Positions 13,601 to 24,931 of a stretch of 64,000 nt of DNA are shown here, piece by piece. The position numbers were made by a program, and so were the translations under genes. The notes below the pieces were generated by a model. That model did no database searches. It was given only the letters and a program-made list of their open reading frames with translations, and was not told the origin of the DNA. The first letter of the stretch is position 1. Each line of letters starts with the position of its first letter. The DNA is taken from NCBI GenBank assembly GCA_902729315.2, contig LR746267.1, positions 5,333,386 through 5,397,385 on the forward strand. Direction: 5' to 3'. Origin of the DNA: Spirodela intermedia (taxonomy: Eukaryota; Streptophyta; Magnoliopsida; Alismatales; Araceae).

Positions 13601-16600
13601 TCAGGTTAAAATAGACAGTATGAACAAAAAATCAGGTACATCAGTATGGAAACCATGATCGTTGTGATTCCTGAGTCCGTGTTATTTCCTCAAATAAGTC
13701 AACATTATATAGTAATGTTTTCGTGTTCTATTTGTATCTTTTTGTGGTCTGATAGTCTTTTCATGTATAAAAATAATAAGCTCCGTAAATGACAGATGTT
13801 TACGATTGAGGCCTACCTAAACATCATGTAGACCTCTAGACAGAGTTTTGGATGAAATTAATTCTTTATCTTGTTCTCATGTCTTCTACCTCATTTTATC
13901 TCTCCTCTAGTTCTCTTTATCCTCCTCCCTTCTCCTCCCTGGTTCCTACCATCCAAACACAAGTGATCATCAAAGAGACAGATGGTCAGTCCTTTAAATT
14001 TTCCATAATTTTTCATCTATGCTTGATCTGCCTAAGTATAATTTCTCTTGTATGGGACTTTCAAATCTTATTGTACCAGCATCATAAGAAAAGAAACCAT
14101 AGAAAGTTCAAGAAATGGTAGATTTCTACACTCTCAGAAACTTAATTCATATAATAGACTTTAAAATTGGAGAGTGTTAGAAATGAGCTTCATTTTCATA
14201 ATTTTTCCGCTCTGTTTTCTTTGATACTGCATTTTTCATCTATATTTCTTTTCTGTCATAATATTAGTGTAAACTGAACTTGTCCAGATTGAACTGGACC
14301 GGTTCACCCTCTAAATCTCTCACTAATGAATTGGTATAAGTACCGACCCCATGTGATCCCTAAACTTGAATCAAATTAGGGTTCTAAGCCCTTTTCTATT
14401 CCGTTCGTGTTTGTTCCTGTTTTTCCTTGAATTGCAAGGAGGGAAGGAGGTTAAAGCGTGAAGATTGGAGGCATTAAGCTACAAGAAGATAAATGAATTA
14501 GATGTTTCTGAATCGGGGGATGTACTTTGATATATAGTGAATTGAGAAAAATTCAAACTGTAGACTAATGAATGTCTGTTAAAGTCAGGCATTAAGATGT
14601 GACTTATAAATGTGTTCCTTTCTTGAACAAAACTTTTCATTTGCAGTAATGTCTTGTCTAGTTTTACTCCTCACCTGCAACCCAGTTTTCTTTTCAATTT
14701 AAGCATCTGCATATCCAGTCTAACCTCAGTTTTCTTCTTAATTTAGGCGCATTATTGACTTTGGCAGTGCAATTGATGACTTCACACTCAAGAATCTTTA
14801 TGGTTCTGGCCCCTCCAGGTAGTAAAGATCCTGGTTAGAATTTTCATTGAATATTTTTCATTTGTTGTCGTGTTATGGGGAATGCTTCTGCTGTTTATGT
14901 ATAGCGGCTGGTATTCTTGTTTTTTACCGCAATCTACACTTGTGTGGTCGTGAGGTTTTTATAAAATTCTGGTTGTGCTGCTATGTTTGGTGTTTCTATT
15001 GTTTGGCTGTGGTGGCCAATGTTCTCATTGTTCTTTTGATTGCGACCTGTGCTTGTACAGTCATCATGCCTTTATAAAATTCCAGCAAGGTGTTACACAT
15101 TAATCCCATCAATTAATATGAAAGAGTGCTATCTGAAATGACTGTATTAATCTAAACTGACTCATGCTGTGGCTGGCAGTAGTATTAATATATCTAGTTG
15201 AATATGGCGATACCTTCTAGGATGATTAGAGGCTCCACACATCTGATTTGATGGATTCCGAGGACAAGAGATTTTATTAAGAGAATAATTTTCTTATGTC
15301 ATAGATCATCCCAAGGGCAAAAGTTGATGTAATTTGGATTCATTAGATGATGTTAAGTAAAGTTCTAGGGAGATGCGCCTTCTCCCCTGAAGGCAGTGGG
15401 CTATAAGTAGAATGCAATTTTTATCAGCAAATTAGAAAACAATATTTCTGATATAAAAATTTTTTGGGAATAATTCTCAGTTCTCCTAGGAAGTAAGGGG
15501 AGTTTGGGCACTCTGTTATTGACTAAGCCAGTCTAGAGGATTATCAAAGGTTTATCTAGCTCAAGTGAAATCAAAGGTACCTGGCTTTCATTTTGTTGGT
15601 TTCTTTGGATAAAAAGAGTTGAAAACCTGGGGAGACTGCTTCAATATCCTGCGTCGTTTGATACTGGTATTGTAGTACTTGATTGAGTGGATACAATGGT
15701 TGGTGTAGTGCAATCTACAACGGGGAGTTAATCCTTTACGGGTTCCTGATGTCGTTTTTTTGGTAAATGTTAAGAATATAAAGCACAGTTCCTTTTAATG
15801 TATAGCAAAAGCTTCCTTCCATTATTTTTTTCCTACTTTTTAATTCGTTCCACCTGGAAAATATATTTCATTTTTTTGTTGTTTTATGTTGAATATTTCC
15901 TACAGATCTGAACAGACCTATGAGTACATGCCCCCAGAAGCCCTACTGAATATCAGCTGGTTTAAGGGGCCAAGGAGGACAACAATGAAGTTTGTTTCCT
16001 TATCTCAGTTTAGCTAACTATTGTGTATTCAACTTTCATTATCTAAAATTTGAAAGCTCTCTCTTGACAGAGTTTTTGTCATCTACATGATAGGTATGAT
16101 ATGTGGAGTGTGGGAGTAGTTTTTATGGAGTTGATCTTGGGGTCACCGCATGTTTTTCAGATTAGTGACCGTACCCATGCAATGGTAGATCAGCATCTTG
16201 AAGGTTGGGGTGATAACATGAAGGAGTTAGCATACAAGTAATAGTCTGCCAACATTCGATCGTGATTGAGCTTGAAAGTCATTTACATTTATTTATTGAT
16301 TTTTCTGCATGATACAATGTTTCAGTTTTTTTGTGTTTTTCTATCTTCGTCGAAATTATTGTCACGAACTAAAAAATCATTAATTATTTACTAGTGGTAA
16401 CTACAGTCATATTATTTATGTTATCAGTTATTCCTTGAGATTTATGGAAGATAGAATACATTGCCACCAACTATTCTTCAGTTAACAGAAGTTGTGAATG
16501 CTTCTTATTTACTGCATTTCTGTCATGCTCGTCATTTTCCATGTTTCAATGACTGTGCCAGTTATTCTTTTGGTTAATTTAAAGAGTTCTATGTTGTAAT

Positions 16601-19600
16601 ATTTTTTTGTATATTTGATTGTGTTGTTGGCATTTTGAATCTGAAATTAATTCGTTCAGTTACAACTTCTAATATCAAAAATGCAGTACTGTAAACCTTA
16701 GATGTGTAAAGAATGTTTCTTCCTGTACTTTGTTATTTTTATCTCCTGGTAGAAATATGAATTAGCCAATAGAATTTGTCCCCGGTTGAACATTTAGACG
16801 ACTATCAAATTGGGTCAAGTTTCTGATGTATGGGATAGGTTGACTCGAAATTGTCTGTTTTGTGGAGATCAAATGAGATTTTGACTGACGTGGAGTCTTG
16901 CTGGGGAGAGGAATTCGTCCAACTCTCCTTCCCTTTGGGATTCCCAAACATTTTAGAAAACACATGCTTGAATATTTGGAAAACTATTTGATTAAGCCAA
17001 GTTCATAAGTTTATGCGCTGAATAACCCAAAATTGATGATTCTGGGTGAGATCATTTTCCTGGTTGATTTAGCCTGATTTTATTGGAACTAGCCCATGCT
17101 GACCATGAAGTGCTACTATCAGAGGATATATGTACAAGTGTTGTTTTCTGATAGAATAAAAAGGGGGGGGGGTAAAAAAAATAAATCCCTATCACATGGT
17201 TTGACAAGTCATAGATACTATTTACCACATCATCATAATAAAGAGACTCCATATAATGGTCTTTTATGAATGTGGAGATCTACTAACATGACCATGGTTG
17301 TCTGGTAACAGAATGTACACTTATTACATTTAATGATCTGGGGAATGAAAATCTCAATTAAATTTTTATTTCAAGCTGTTTGCAAACTACAGTCCATATT
17401 ACTGCACTTCAAGAATATTAATTATTTACAAAGTAACAGTGGGATTTTCCCCCCAAACTTTAATCTTCTTCTTTCAGCTGAGAGGAGAATAGAGCATTTA
17501 CTCTACCCTTGTTGGGCGTAAAGTACTGCCAATCACCCTAAAATTTATGTTGATACATCAAAGATCATGAAACAAAACTGTGGCCGAAAAAGTTTGAGGC
17601 ATAGTCAATGATTAGAAATTTAGATTTATTTTCCTGTTTTTCTCCTCACTATATCTTTCTAGGTTTCTATGTCGTGCATTGTTAACTTTTGAGTGTGCTA
17701 TAATTTTTATTTTCTACTTCTCAACACCAGTACGTAAACTTGTTTACCACGTTGTTTATTCTTTAATTCATAAATATTATTTAATATTTATTGATTTCAA
17801 AGATGAGTCTATCCTGCAATATCATCTGGAATACCATAGAGCTTGGCAAAATCATATACTCAAGTAGTCCCAACAAGCTAGGTAAACCCAACAACACGTA
17901 ACTACTCAACACCAGTACTTATCTTTAAAGAAACGTCCTTACAACCTGTTCTATACTTGTTTTCCTCAAATTTGGCCTAATTACACGCATATTCTTACTG
18001 TTAGAAATAGTGCTGGACTTTGATCATCTCCAAACACCTCCCTTCCTTTTTGTCTGTGCTAGCAGTGAACACGAGAGAGAGAGACACGAAAAGAAGAAGG
18101 CCGAAGCCCTAAATTTCATCACACACTAATGCTTACATGCTGGTTGGTATTTATACCGACCAGCTGTTATGAAACGGGAGAGGGTAAACTGGACCGGTTC
18201 AATTTGAACCGGTTCAGTCTATTGTTTTGTTACAAGGTACGATGGACAGAGAAATAAAGGACGAAATTAGTAAATGAAAAATTATTTCTAACACTTACCT
18301 TTTGAAAATCTGAGGAACCCAAGTAGAATCATTTTCTACTCTAAACAATGTGAAATTTTTTAAGGTTATTCAATTTACTTCGAGAATAGTAAGTGGTGCT
18401 AGTAATTTAATTTTCATAAAAAAAAACACATATTTTATCTTCTTTGTGGTTATTCGACAGGCTTAGGTCGCTAATGGAAATGTGCATCCTAATCCCTGGG
18501 CTTTCTACTCAATATCTTCCAGGTGGAGGTAAAGATCGCGTAAGTGATTTTCTTTACTGTTACCTTTAGAGGCCAATGAATTGTTAGTTTTCTATATTCT
18601 TCATGGAAAAGAGTGCTGTTCAATCATTCTTTTTATTCCATCAGAGGTTCATGTAGCCCGTAGCTTCCATTTTTTGGGAGTTGTTATCCACTAACCCACT
18701 TCTATTATATTGTTTTCGTTATGTTTACTTTAGGTATAATTTATGGTCAGTATTAAAGAGCAATAAAACTTCAAAAAAGATGGGAAAAGAGATATTTGAG
18801 AATAATTTTAGTTGAAGAATGCCAGATGGTGTTCTCTACAAGTAACTGATCTTTAATGTCATGAGTGAAAATGATCTTTAGTTAACTTGGTCAGTTTCCT
18901 ACGTTGGTTGGGCTGTTGGTCAGTTTCTTAGTTTGGTTATCTCATAAATCGTGGTATTTAACCTATAGGTAGTTTTCCCTCTTTGGGGATGGGGTAGTTG
19001 TATACAACTAAAAATTGCCCTATGAATTTTGCATCATGGATCAGAGTGATGCAGGGGAAGTGTGGTGGGTCTATACCCACAGTTCCCAAGATCGGAACTT
19101 GGCTCTGATACAATGATGCAAACCAAACAAGGATAAACAGTCGGGAAAAACTTGCGTCTTATTAATTCATAGAAAAATTTATAGTTATATACAACTACCC
19201 CAGCTGCAATGAAAGAAAACTATCTAGGTTAAATCCCATGTTAGTCAACCAAACTAGGAAACTGACCAACAGCCCAACTAACCTAGAGAAATGACCAACA
19301 GAAACTAATCCTTAGTTACACGTTCTTTGCCACATGAACAATTATTACGTTCTGCATTTTACAATTTGCAGTGTTCTGTCGAGATTCTTATGCATTGTAT
19401 TTAATTGTGGTCTTACAATAACTTGCATAAAATCATCCAAACGATGGTAGTACTCATCTTGTTGACACAAAACTTATTAAAAGTCTTGAATTGGATTTCC
19501 ACATGATTAGACTTGCTCTTGACTGGTGAGTTGATTTTCTATAATGAAGGGTGGTTTCTCGCCAGCATCATGGAAATGCACCGAAGAGTTTTTCGCTAAT

Positions 19601-20573
19601 CAAGTCAAGAATCGAGATCCCCTTAAATTAGGGTCAGTATCATACGTTCACAGCCATCTCTTAAACTATGCTGAACGTTAATTTATTTGTTCATATCTTG
19701 TTAAACTGGAATTGATCCCTACGTTTTATATTTATATTGCAGCTTCCCTAACATTTGGGCGCTGAGATTAGTCCGTCAGCTGTTAGTATGGCATCCAGTA
19801 AGTATGAAAATTTAGAGTCCAATCATATAATAATTCTTCACCTCTTTTGATTATAACTCCATGAATAGTTGGCTTCATTGGTCGGCTTGGTACAATTATT
19901 TCTGCAAGAATATATTCTTTCTGTGATGTGTACAGATGCTAATTGAGTATAGGATCCTCTGCTAGGATGTTCCTTCTGCAAGAACATTTTGAGTAGTGTA
20001 TAGGCTATGGAGGTGCTAATTGATGTCGCCACACTCTTTTCCACGTTGACACTTGCAAAACGAAGAGAAAAAAACCTCTTATCATGCTGTCTAGGAGCAT
20101 ATGTGCTTTGTGTGAGTTTCCATATAGTTTTCCCTCCTTCTTTAGGAATTTTTTCCATTATAGGAAACTTCCTGTGGGGGCATTTCAGATGGATGCGCTC
20201 ACAATCAGCAGCGAAATGGACGAAATTTTTTCAACGTTTACGATCCATAATTGTGTTTGGTAAATTTACCACCCACATCTCCTCAGATTCTTGATTTCAT
20301 ATTCAGTTATCTAAGAAAGTTTTGTGAGGGTCTTCAGACAGGAAGATTTTCCAATAGACCATAGAAGAAAAAGTTAGGCTCCCCATCCTATATCAATCGT
20401 CGCAAAAACCGTTCTATATTGCCTTTGCAATTATTATTCTATTTTTTATATTTATACTTCGGTCACTATGACTATCTTGATCTATCTCATTCATGGATAT
20501 GTTCAACCTGCAGGAGGAGCGCTTAAGTGTCGATGATGCCCTGCAGCATCCTTATTTTAAATCGGATCTGTGA
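1698..20573 (+). CDS. Protein kinase with large insert in N-lobe, PP2C51-like C-terminal half (13 exons, 5' incomplete)
   Basis: Predicted exons: 1698-1851, 2061-2253, 4616-4850, 5953-6438, 8874-8931, 10061-10148, 14747-14818, 15906-15989, 16094-16237, 18461-18539, 19550-19632, 19743-19797, 20514-20573. Phases agree throughout, giving 596 residues counted from 1698. Visible motifs: glycine loop FDRGSYGEVWLAF (123-135), in which the first Gly of GxGxxG is Asp; beta3 lysine in FILKRIM (K191); candidate alpha-C Glu in GLREKYYGE (E208); HRDIKPEN (370-377); DFGSA (409-413); MPPE (437-440, for APE); DMWSVG (459-464); and the C-terminal RLSVDDALQHPYF. A Ser/Asn-rich insert of about 45 residues lies between the glycine loop and K191, and about 160 residues of unusual sequence follow it. 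From memory it resembles the kinase half of Arabidopsis At3g63330/At3g63340 (PP2C51), a PP2C-kinase fusion. No PP2C half is seen, so it is upstream, absent, or lost. The first exon and its donor (gtgagt at 1852) are the least certain. Residues suggest an active Ser/Thr kinase; substrate unknown. Confidence 0.75.
7600..8330 (-). mobile_element. Decayed LTR retrotransposon 5' region (PBS and gag-like start) in kinase intron
   Basis: On the minus strand at about 8000-8011 there is ggtatcaaagc, close to the plant initiator-tRNA-Met primer-binding consensus (tggtatcagagc). It is followed at once by an ATG opening MAPNRKYQILKKDIEVL, which looks like the start of a gag protein, then a stop and further gag-like, Glu/Asp-rich broken frames to about 7700. 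It lies in the 2.4-kb intron between kinase exons ending 6438 and starting 8874. Family not determined; the outer boundaries are estimates. Confidence 0.5.
8330..8480 (+). repeat. LTR-like fragment, same family as 18.9-19.3 kb
   Basis: This segment shares ordered blocks with the LTRs at 18885-19036 (+) and 19114-19330 (-): a gtttcctta block, tagt/taattgtatataact, and an ending close to gtttatccttgt.tggtttgca. It is partial and diverged, and sits in a kinase intron. Confidence 0.5.
10550..11700 (+). mobile_element. Degenerate Ty1/Copia retrotransposon (RT domain) in kinase intron
   Basis: Plus-strand translation across frameshifts and stops gives Copia blocks in the correct order: WRQTMNEQME, KVVDCK-VYTIKYHSDRSIERYKA (RT entry), YTQIYGVDYLETF, a FLH-E-EEKIYME-like block near 11200, CRSNKALHGLK near 11280, a VHDI-like equivalent of the YVDD catalytic motif near 11440, FFLGIEV near 11540 and LSQQKYVIDLL near 11590. 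In-frame stops make it non-functional. It occupies much of the 4.6-kb intron between exons ending 10148 and starting 14747, in the same orientation as the host gene. Confidence 0.88.
14175..14490 (-). repeat. Diverged LTR copy, inverted relative to the 17999-18293 solo LTR
   Basis: It starts tgttagaaat and includes the block gaactggaccggttca followed by tataagtaccgacc. Compared with the reverse complement of the element at 17999-18293, the same blocks appear in the same order, so the two copies are in opposite orientation. The other end is eroded and no terminal partner was found. Strand is given relative to the 17999-18293 copy, which is arbitrarily called plus. Confidence 0.6.
17999..18293 (+). 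repeat. Solo LTR with 5-bp target-site duplication
   Basis: A 295-bp segment starts tgttagaaata and ends tatttctaaca, an 11-bp terminal inverted repeat with the TG...CA ends of an LTR. It is flanked on both sides by cttac (17994-17998 and 18294-18298), the 5-bp target duplication expected of LTR-retrotransposon insertion. Internally it holds a ggaccggttca...tgaaccggttca inverted motif and a GA-rich tract. No retroelement coding region is next to it, so it is read as a solo LTR left by LTR-LTR recombination. It lies in the intron upstream of kinase exon 18461-18539. Confidence 0.82.
18885..19036 (+). repeat. LTR fragment followed by PBS-like site (left of facing pair)
   Basis: Blocks ggtcagtttcct, gttgggctgttggtcagttt, ggggtagttgtata and ctatgaatttt run in order and end at catca (19036). 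Directly after comes tggatcagag, similar to the primer-binding site consensus tggtatcagagc. The same blocks recur inverted at 19114-19330. Confidence 0.65.
19114..19330 (-). repeat. LTR followed by PBS-like site (right of facing pair)
   Basis: Read on the minus strand it has the same blocks as 18885-19036 in the same order (gttgggctgttggtcagttt, ggggtagttgtata, ctatgaatta) and ends gtttggtttgcatca. Directly after, at 19112-19101, is tgtatcagagcc, a near-consensus initiator-tRNA primer-binding site. With the left copy it makes a tail-to-tail pair separated by 77 bp. Confidence 0.7.
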
Positions 20574-23500
20574 GGACACACCGTGATGAGATCAATGCTA
20601 TCCTCTGCTAGGATGATGCTAATATAGAGTGATAACCATGGGTTTGTTCATTCTTTATTCTTGCAATGACCTTAATACTATATGGCTTATGAATCAGGTT
20701 TTGATTCGTGAAAGCTTGGAACTGGTAAATTAAACACCATCGCAGATGTGGTAACTTGTGTTTTGCCCCTTTATGTTTTTTATAAAATTAATTTTTTTAG
20801 CCATGTTCATACAAATATCACAGAAAAATGTTGTAAAGTATTTTTAGTAAGAAATAAAGCTTACTCTCGTGGTTGATCAGCATACTATGTTCTATCCACA
20901 AGGAAAATATCTATTGTGAGTATGTTTCTGATGAATTCAGTTAAATTAGAGGACTTGACACTCATCTCCTACATCAGCAATGATCTTCCATTTGCATCAA
21001 CTATAGTAAATTATCTATCCATATATAACTGTGATCAGTGAGATAGATATCTTTAACTAAGACCCGAGTATCTATAAATACTCTAGAATTTACTCTTAAA
21101 TAAAGTAGTGAAGGAAAAACTCAAGGTGACATCGTCTAAGAGGTATGGTTCAGTAATTCATAACACGTTGCTAGACTGAAGCCTGCAATACTCTTTGTTA
21201 ACGTTAGATTATCAAGCTTAAGATTATATACTTATGTCTGAAGAGGCCATTCTTAAGAAAAAATCATTAAACATTTGGAGATTTTAAGGACAAAACGTGT
21301 GAAGTGTTCTATATTAAAAATACCATATTAGTTTTAATGCAAAAAAGATTAAATTATATTGCTCGTACATCTTTCTGGTTGGGCATCACTTAGGATGGTT
21401 CTAATGGTAGATTCTCGATGAGACTCAATGTCTATGTAACCCTAATTCACTTGTTTCTACTCAAGTCAATTCGAATCAGTCTAATCACCATGTTAGATCA
21501 TGAAATGTAGACCTCCCCTTACTGTGTTCATCCACTATTAAAATGGAATTGTCATGGGACAATGTATGACTAGACCCATCAAATACCACATCAGGTGATG
21601 GTTGTATTCATTTACAACATAGTATGATAATAATCCATGTTTTTAACCTTTGAGAGAGTCATACTATTGATATAAGGGGGTTGAATGGGTCTAATCTGAT
21701 TCATTTTGATCTTCTCTTCTTCTAATTTACACTTTCTTTCATAGTTGTTCAAACGATCAATAAACTATGCAAGGAATTTTATAGCGGTTTAGTTTCCTTG
21801 ACCTATTTCACTCTGAGATTCTATCCTTGAGTTCCACCAGAAGTACTTGACTGCTGATAGTACATACTTAATCCCCTTAGAGTTTTACTAGAAACTTTTT
21901 CTAAGTTCATAGCTTTATACTGCCCAACTGCTGATTGTAAGATCAGCTCCCTTGAGTCATAAACTATGCTTCTTGAAAATTTAACCACAAAAAAATATTA
22001 ATAATTTCATCACGTGTGCCACTTTTGATGAAGCGGTTGGTATACTGTTTTATTTTCCTTGATCCATTCATCACATAGAAGATATTTCAATGCTTGAAAA
22101 CTTCTCATTCATTTTTGGTTGGGATAAAAGGTTTTCTTAATTAGATTCCAATCTTGACTTCTCATCTCAACGATTGTTGTTGCTTGCTTTTGCAAAATGT
22201 TAGTAAGAAGGATTTCGATATAAAAGGCAATCAAGCATTATTCAAGGTAGACATGGAAGGCTTAATTTATAGATGAAATTTATAGACATGAAAGGTCTGT
22301 ATTTTTCGGAACTTAGCTGATTAAAATGATTTTTAATTGCAAGATTATGTCATAGATATGGGCATGATCAAGTCATTGGAAAGCCTACTCAAGGAGGAAC
22401 CCAAAACAACAAATAGCATGTCACGTTTAGAACTATTCGAATTACTATGAACTTTACAAACTTCACATGGGCAGGGCTCATTAAGGTCCATTGAACAAGC
22501 TGTTGACACAACTTTTTGGCCCGCTAAGCTGAAGACCAAAAGGGGTTTTCGCCCAAATTAGAACATGGAGAACAAAAGCAATAATGGGAACGACCAGAGT
22601 AAAAAAAGGAGTGCCTGAACCTCATCGATCCTCCTCCAAGCTACTTCTAGGATTCTCCCTCATTCCTCAAGAATCCCAGCTACAATCCATGCCTCCAGAC
22701 ACTTGCAGTGCCAATCGATTAACGTCTGTGTTTGATATCTTGAAAGCCCCATACTTGTCCTTCTTTCATAGTATGCTGTTCCATTCTTCAAGATGATGGC
22801 AGAACACTTGTGTTAAATATTTCCTATTCATTGCTGTTGTGATTGAAAGTATGACGAGACTCTAGGTGTATCTATCATATGCTAGATAGGTTAGTTTATA
22901 GCTGATAGATAGACTCACAAGGTTAATTTTGTCATAGTTGCTAGAGAGCTTCTAAATTTAGTGGGAAGAGTAAACTCACAAATGTTGACTTCATAGGCCT
23001 TAATTATCCTAAAAGGTTTCAATGATAAAAATATACATGGAAAAAATAATTGCATCAAGTTTGTCTCTTAGGGGCCTGAAAGAAGCTAACATTTTATTTA
23101 TTAAATGTCATGTGAAAATAATTCATTGAAATGAATGCTTCTTCTTGTGACATGAGTAGAATGAAAAAGATAATTGATAGAAAATACGAGTAGTATATGT
23201 GTGTTTGAGCTTGAACATTAGGACAAGTTTGATCAAAGAGCTCTTTGTTGGATGCCTATGATGTGTCCTAATAAAGTCAAGCCATCTACCATTATTACCT
23301 TATGAGTTATGATGGTAGGGGGGATGCTCATCCCAAATGAAGTTGCAGGGGGGATACTTGAAGAATGATAGATGGTAAGGGAGAGGCTTACTCAACAACA
23401 GTGTGTTGGCCTAGTGCAAGTATAAGTAACATTCAATGCACATTCTACCGAATTGGTACCTCAATTGGAGTGTTATTAATCCTTTATTAAAATTGGTGAA

Positions 23501-23923
23501 CCTTTAATTGATAAATATTTCAAAAGGATGATTTAAATCTTTTAGATGATCTGATCCTCTCCAATTTATTCTTTTATTTTTTTAACACAACTTTGATGAC
23601 ACAAAGTTGATAGCTTTTTTGCACTAAGAAAGCCTTTTGTGATGAGCATATATATCACCATTTAACAATTTCATGTGGATTTGAGCCATTTAAGCCTCCT
23701 ATCAAATGATTCTTAGTCTCCTGGTAAAACGAAACGTTTTTAAAAAATGCCATATATGTGAACAATATCTCAACATTCTTTGACCATTTTAAAATGGGCT
23801 AGTGACGGTCCATTTTAAAAGAAATGGGCCATTCTTGCCTAGAATGGCAAAGATCCTTCCACCCCCATAGGAAAGAATCTAGGAGAGCTTCTGTGTGATG
23901 TAGATGTTGTCTTGGTTCTTTTC
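20574..23923. other. 3' UTR of kinase gene and AT-rich spacer; no gene seen
   Basis: The kinase 3' UTR probably runs to about 20860, where aaataaag gives a candidate polyadenylation signal. The rest is AT-rich with scattered stops. Around 21660-22000 the sequence has the look of an eroded LTR or other repeat but no terminal structure. A short open stretch at 22584-22796 resembles nothing I recognise and is probably chance. Confidence 0.6.
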
Positions 23924-24362
23924 AATATATGTTAAAGTATGAGTAACAAAATGCTAATTTATGTTTCAAAATATTTTATTCTAATTATGACTTATCTTTG
24001 TCTCAATATATATTAAACTATAAGTAAAAAAATGTCAAATATTTTCTAAAATGCCAATTTATGTTTTAAAATATTTTATTCTAATGATGACTTATCTTCT
24101 TCTCAATATATATTAAAGTATAAGTAAAAAAATGTCAATTATTTTCTAAAATGCCAATTTATGTTTTAAAATATTTTAAAATACTTATCTTCTTCTTAAT
24201 ATATATTAAAGTATGAGTAACCAAATGCCAAAATATTTTTTAAATGCTAATTTGTGTTTAATTTTTTTATTATAACTATGGCTTTTCAATATATTTTAAC
24301 CCCGAGTAACAAGATGCCGAATTTTCTTTTTTAAATCTGATTTATATTTTCAAATATTTTGT
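23924..24362 (+). repeat. AT-rich tandem repeat, about five 80-100 bp units
   Basis: Unit starts (aatatat...ttaaa) are at about 23924, 24005, 24105, 24198 and 24288. Each unit continues with the motifs agta.aaaatg, aaaatgc.aattta and aaatatttta..cta, then gacttatctt. Units 2 and 3 are the most alike; units 1, 4 and 5 are diverged or shortened. The array stops abruptly where the GC content rises in front of the dymeclin gene. Confidence 0.85.
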
Positions 24363-24931
24363 TCCGAATGACACGTATGTGATGACTGGATATTTCCCGT
24401 CATCAGAAAAGCGAAGTCCTTGGTGATACAGCCACGGAGAGTGATCCCACCGTCATTCTTGATGACGTCGACGTCCACGTCAGGGGGTCCCCATTGGTCG
24501 CCGATTCTCCATCCAACGGCTGAGGGATCGTGAATGCGGTGCGTCTCGTTGAAACTACTATTTCGAAGAAGATGGGACAGAGGTTTTCTTGGAACGCGCA
24601 CGTGTTTCAATTATATGACGACACGCCATGTGGGAAGATGGGAAGCAATTAATTAGCTTAAAGAGGGAAACAAAACCCCCGTCTCTAACGCCACCTCTTC
24701 ACCCCCGTCTTCTCCGCCCCGAACCTCTCCCCTCTCTCTCTCTCTCCGTCGCACCGCCATTGTTTTCTCCTAGTGTTTACTTCTTGGATCTCATCTCCCG
24801 CCCCCTCTCCGGCTACACCAGGATCAGACTCCGTCGATGACGCCGGCGGGGGGAGGCGGCGCACGGTGCAGATCTCCGTCGGGAAGGTAGGCCACCTGTG
24901 ATCTGTCCTGATCTGGATCTTTGTTGGAGTG
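24363..24931 (+). promoter_or_regulatory. Dymeclin promoter and 5' UTR region with G-box
   Basis: GC content rises sharply here. A G-box CACGTG lies at 24599-24604, with ACGT cores around 24465-24480. A pyrimidine-rich tract (ctctctctctctc and neighbours, about 24665-24770) is typical of a plant 5' UTR and runs on to the predicted ATG at 24932. No clear TATA box was chosen. Transcription start is not determined. Confidence 0.5.

Noticed and set aside
22584-22796. 70-codon plus-strand frame in the spacer
   Set aside because: No similarity recognised and no splice or promoter context; probably chance.
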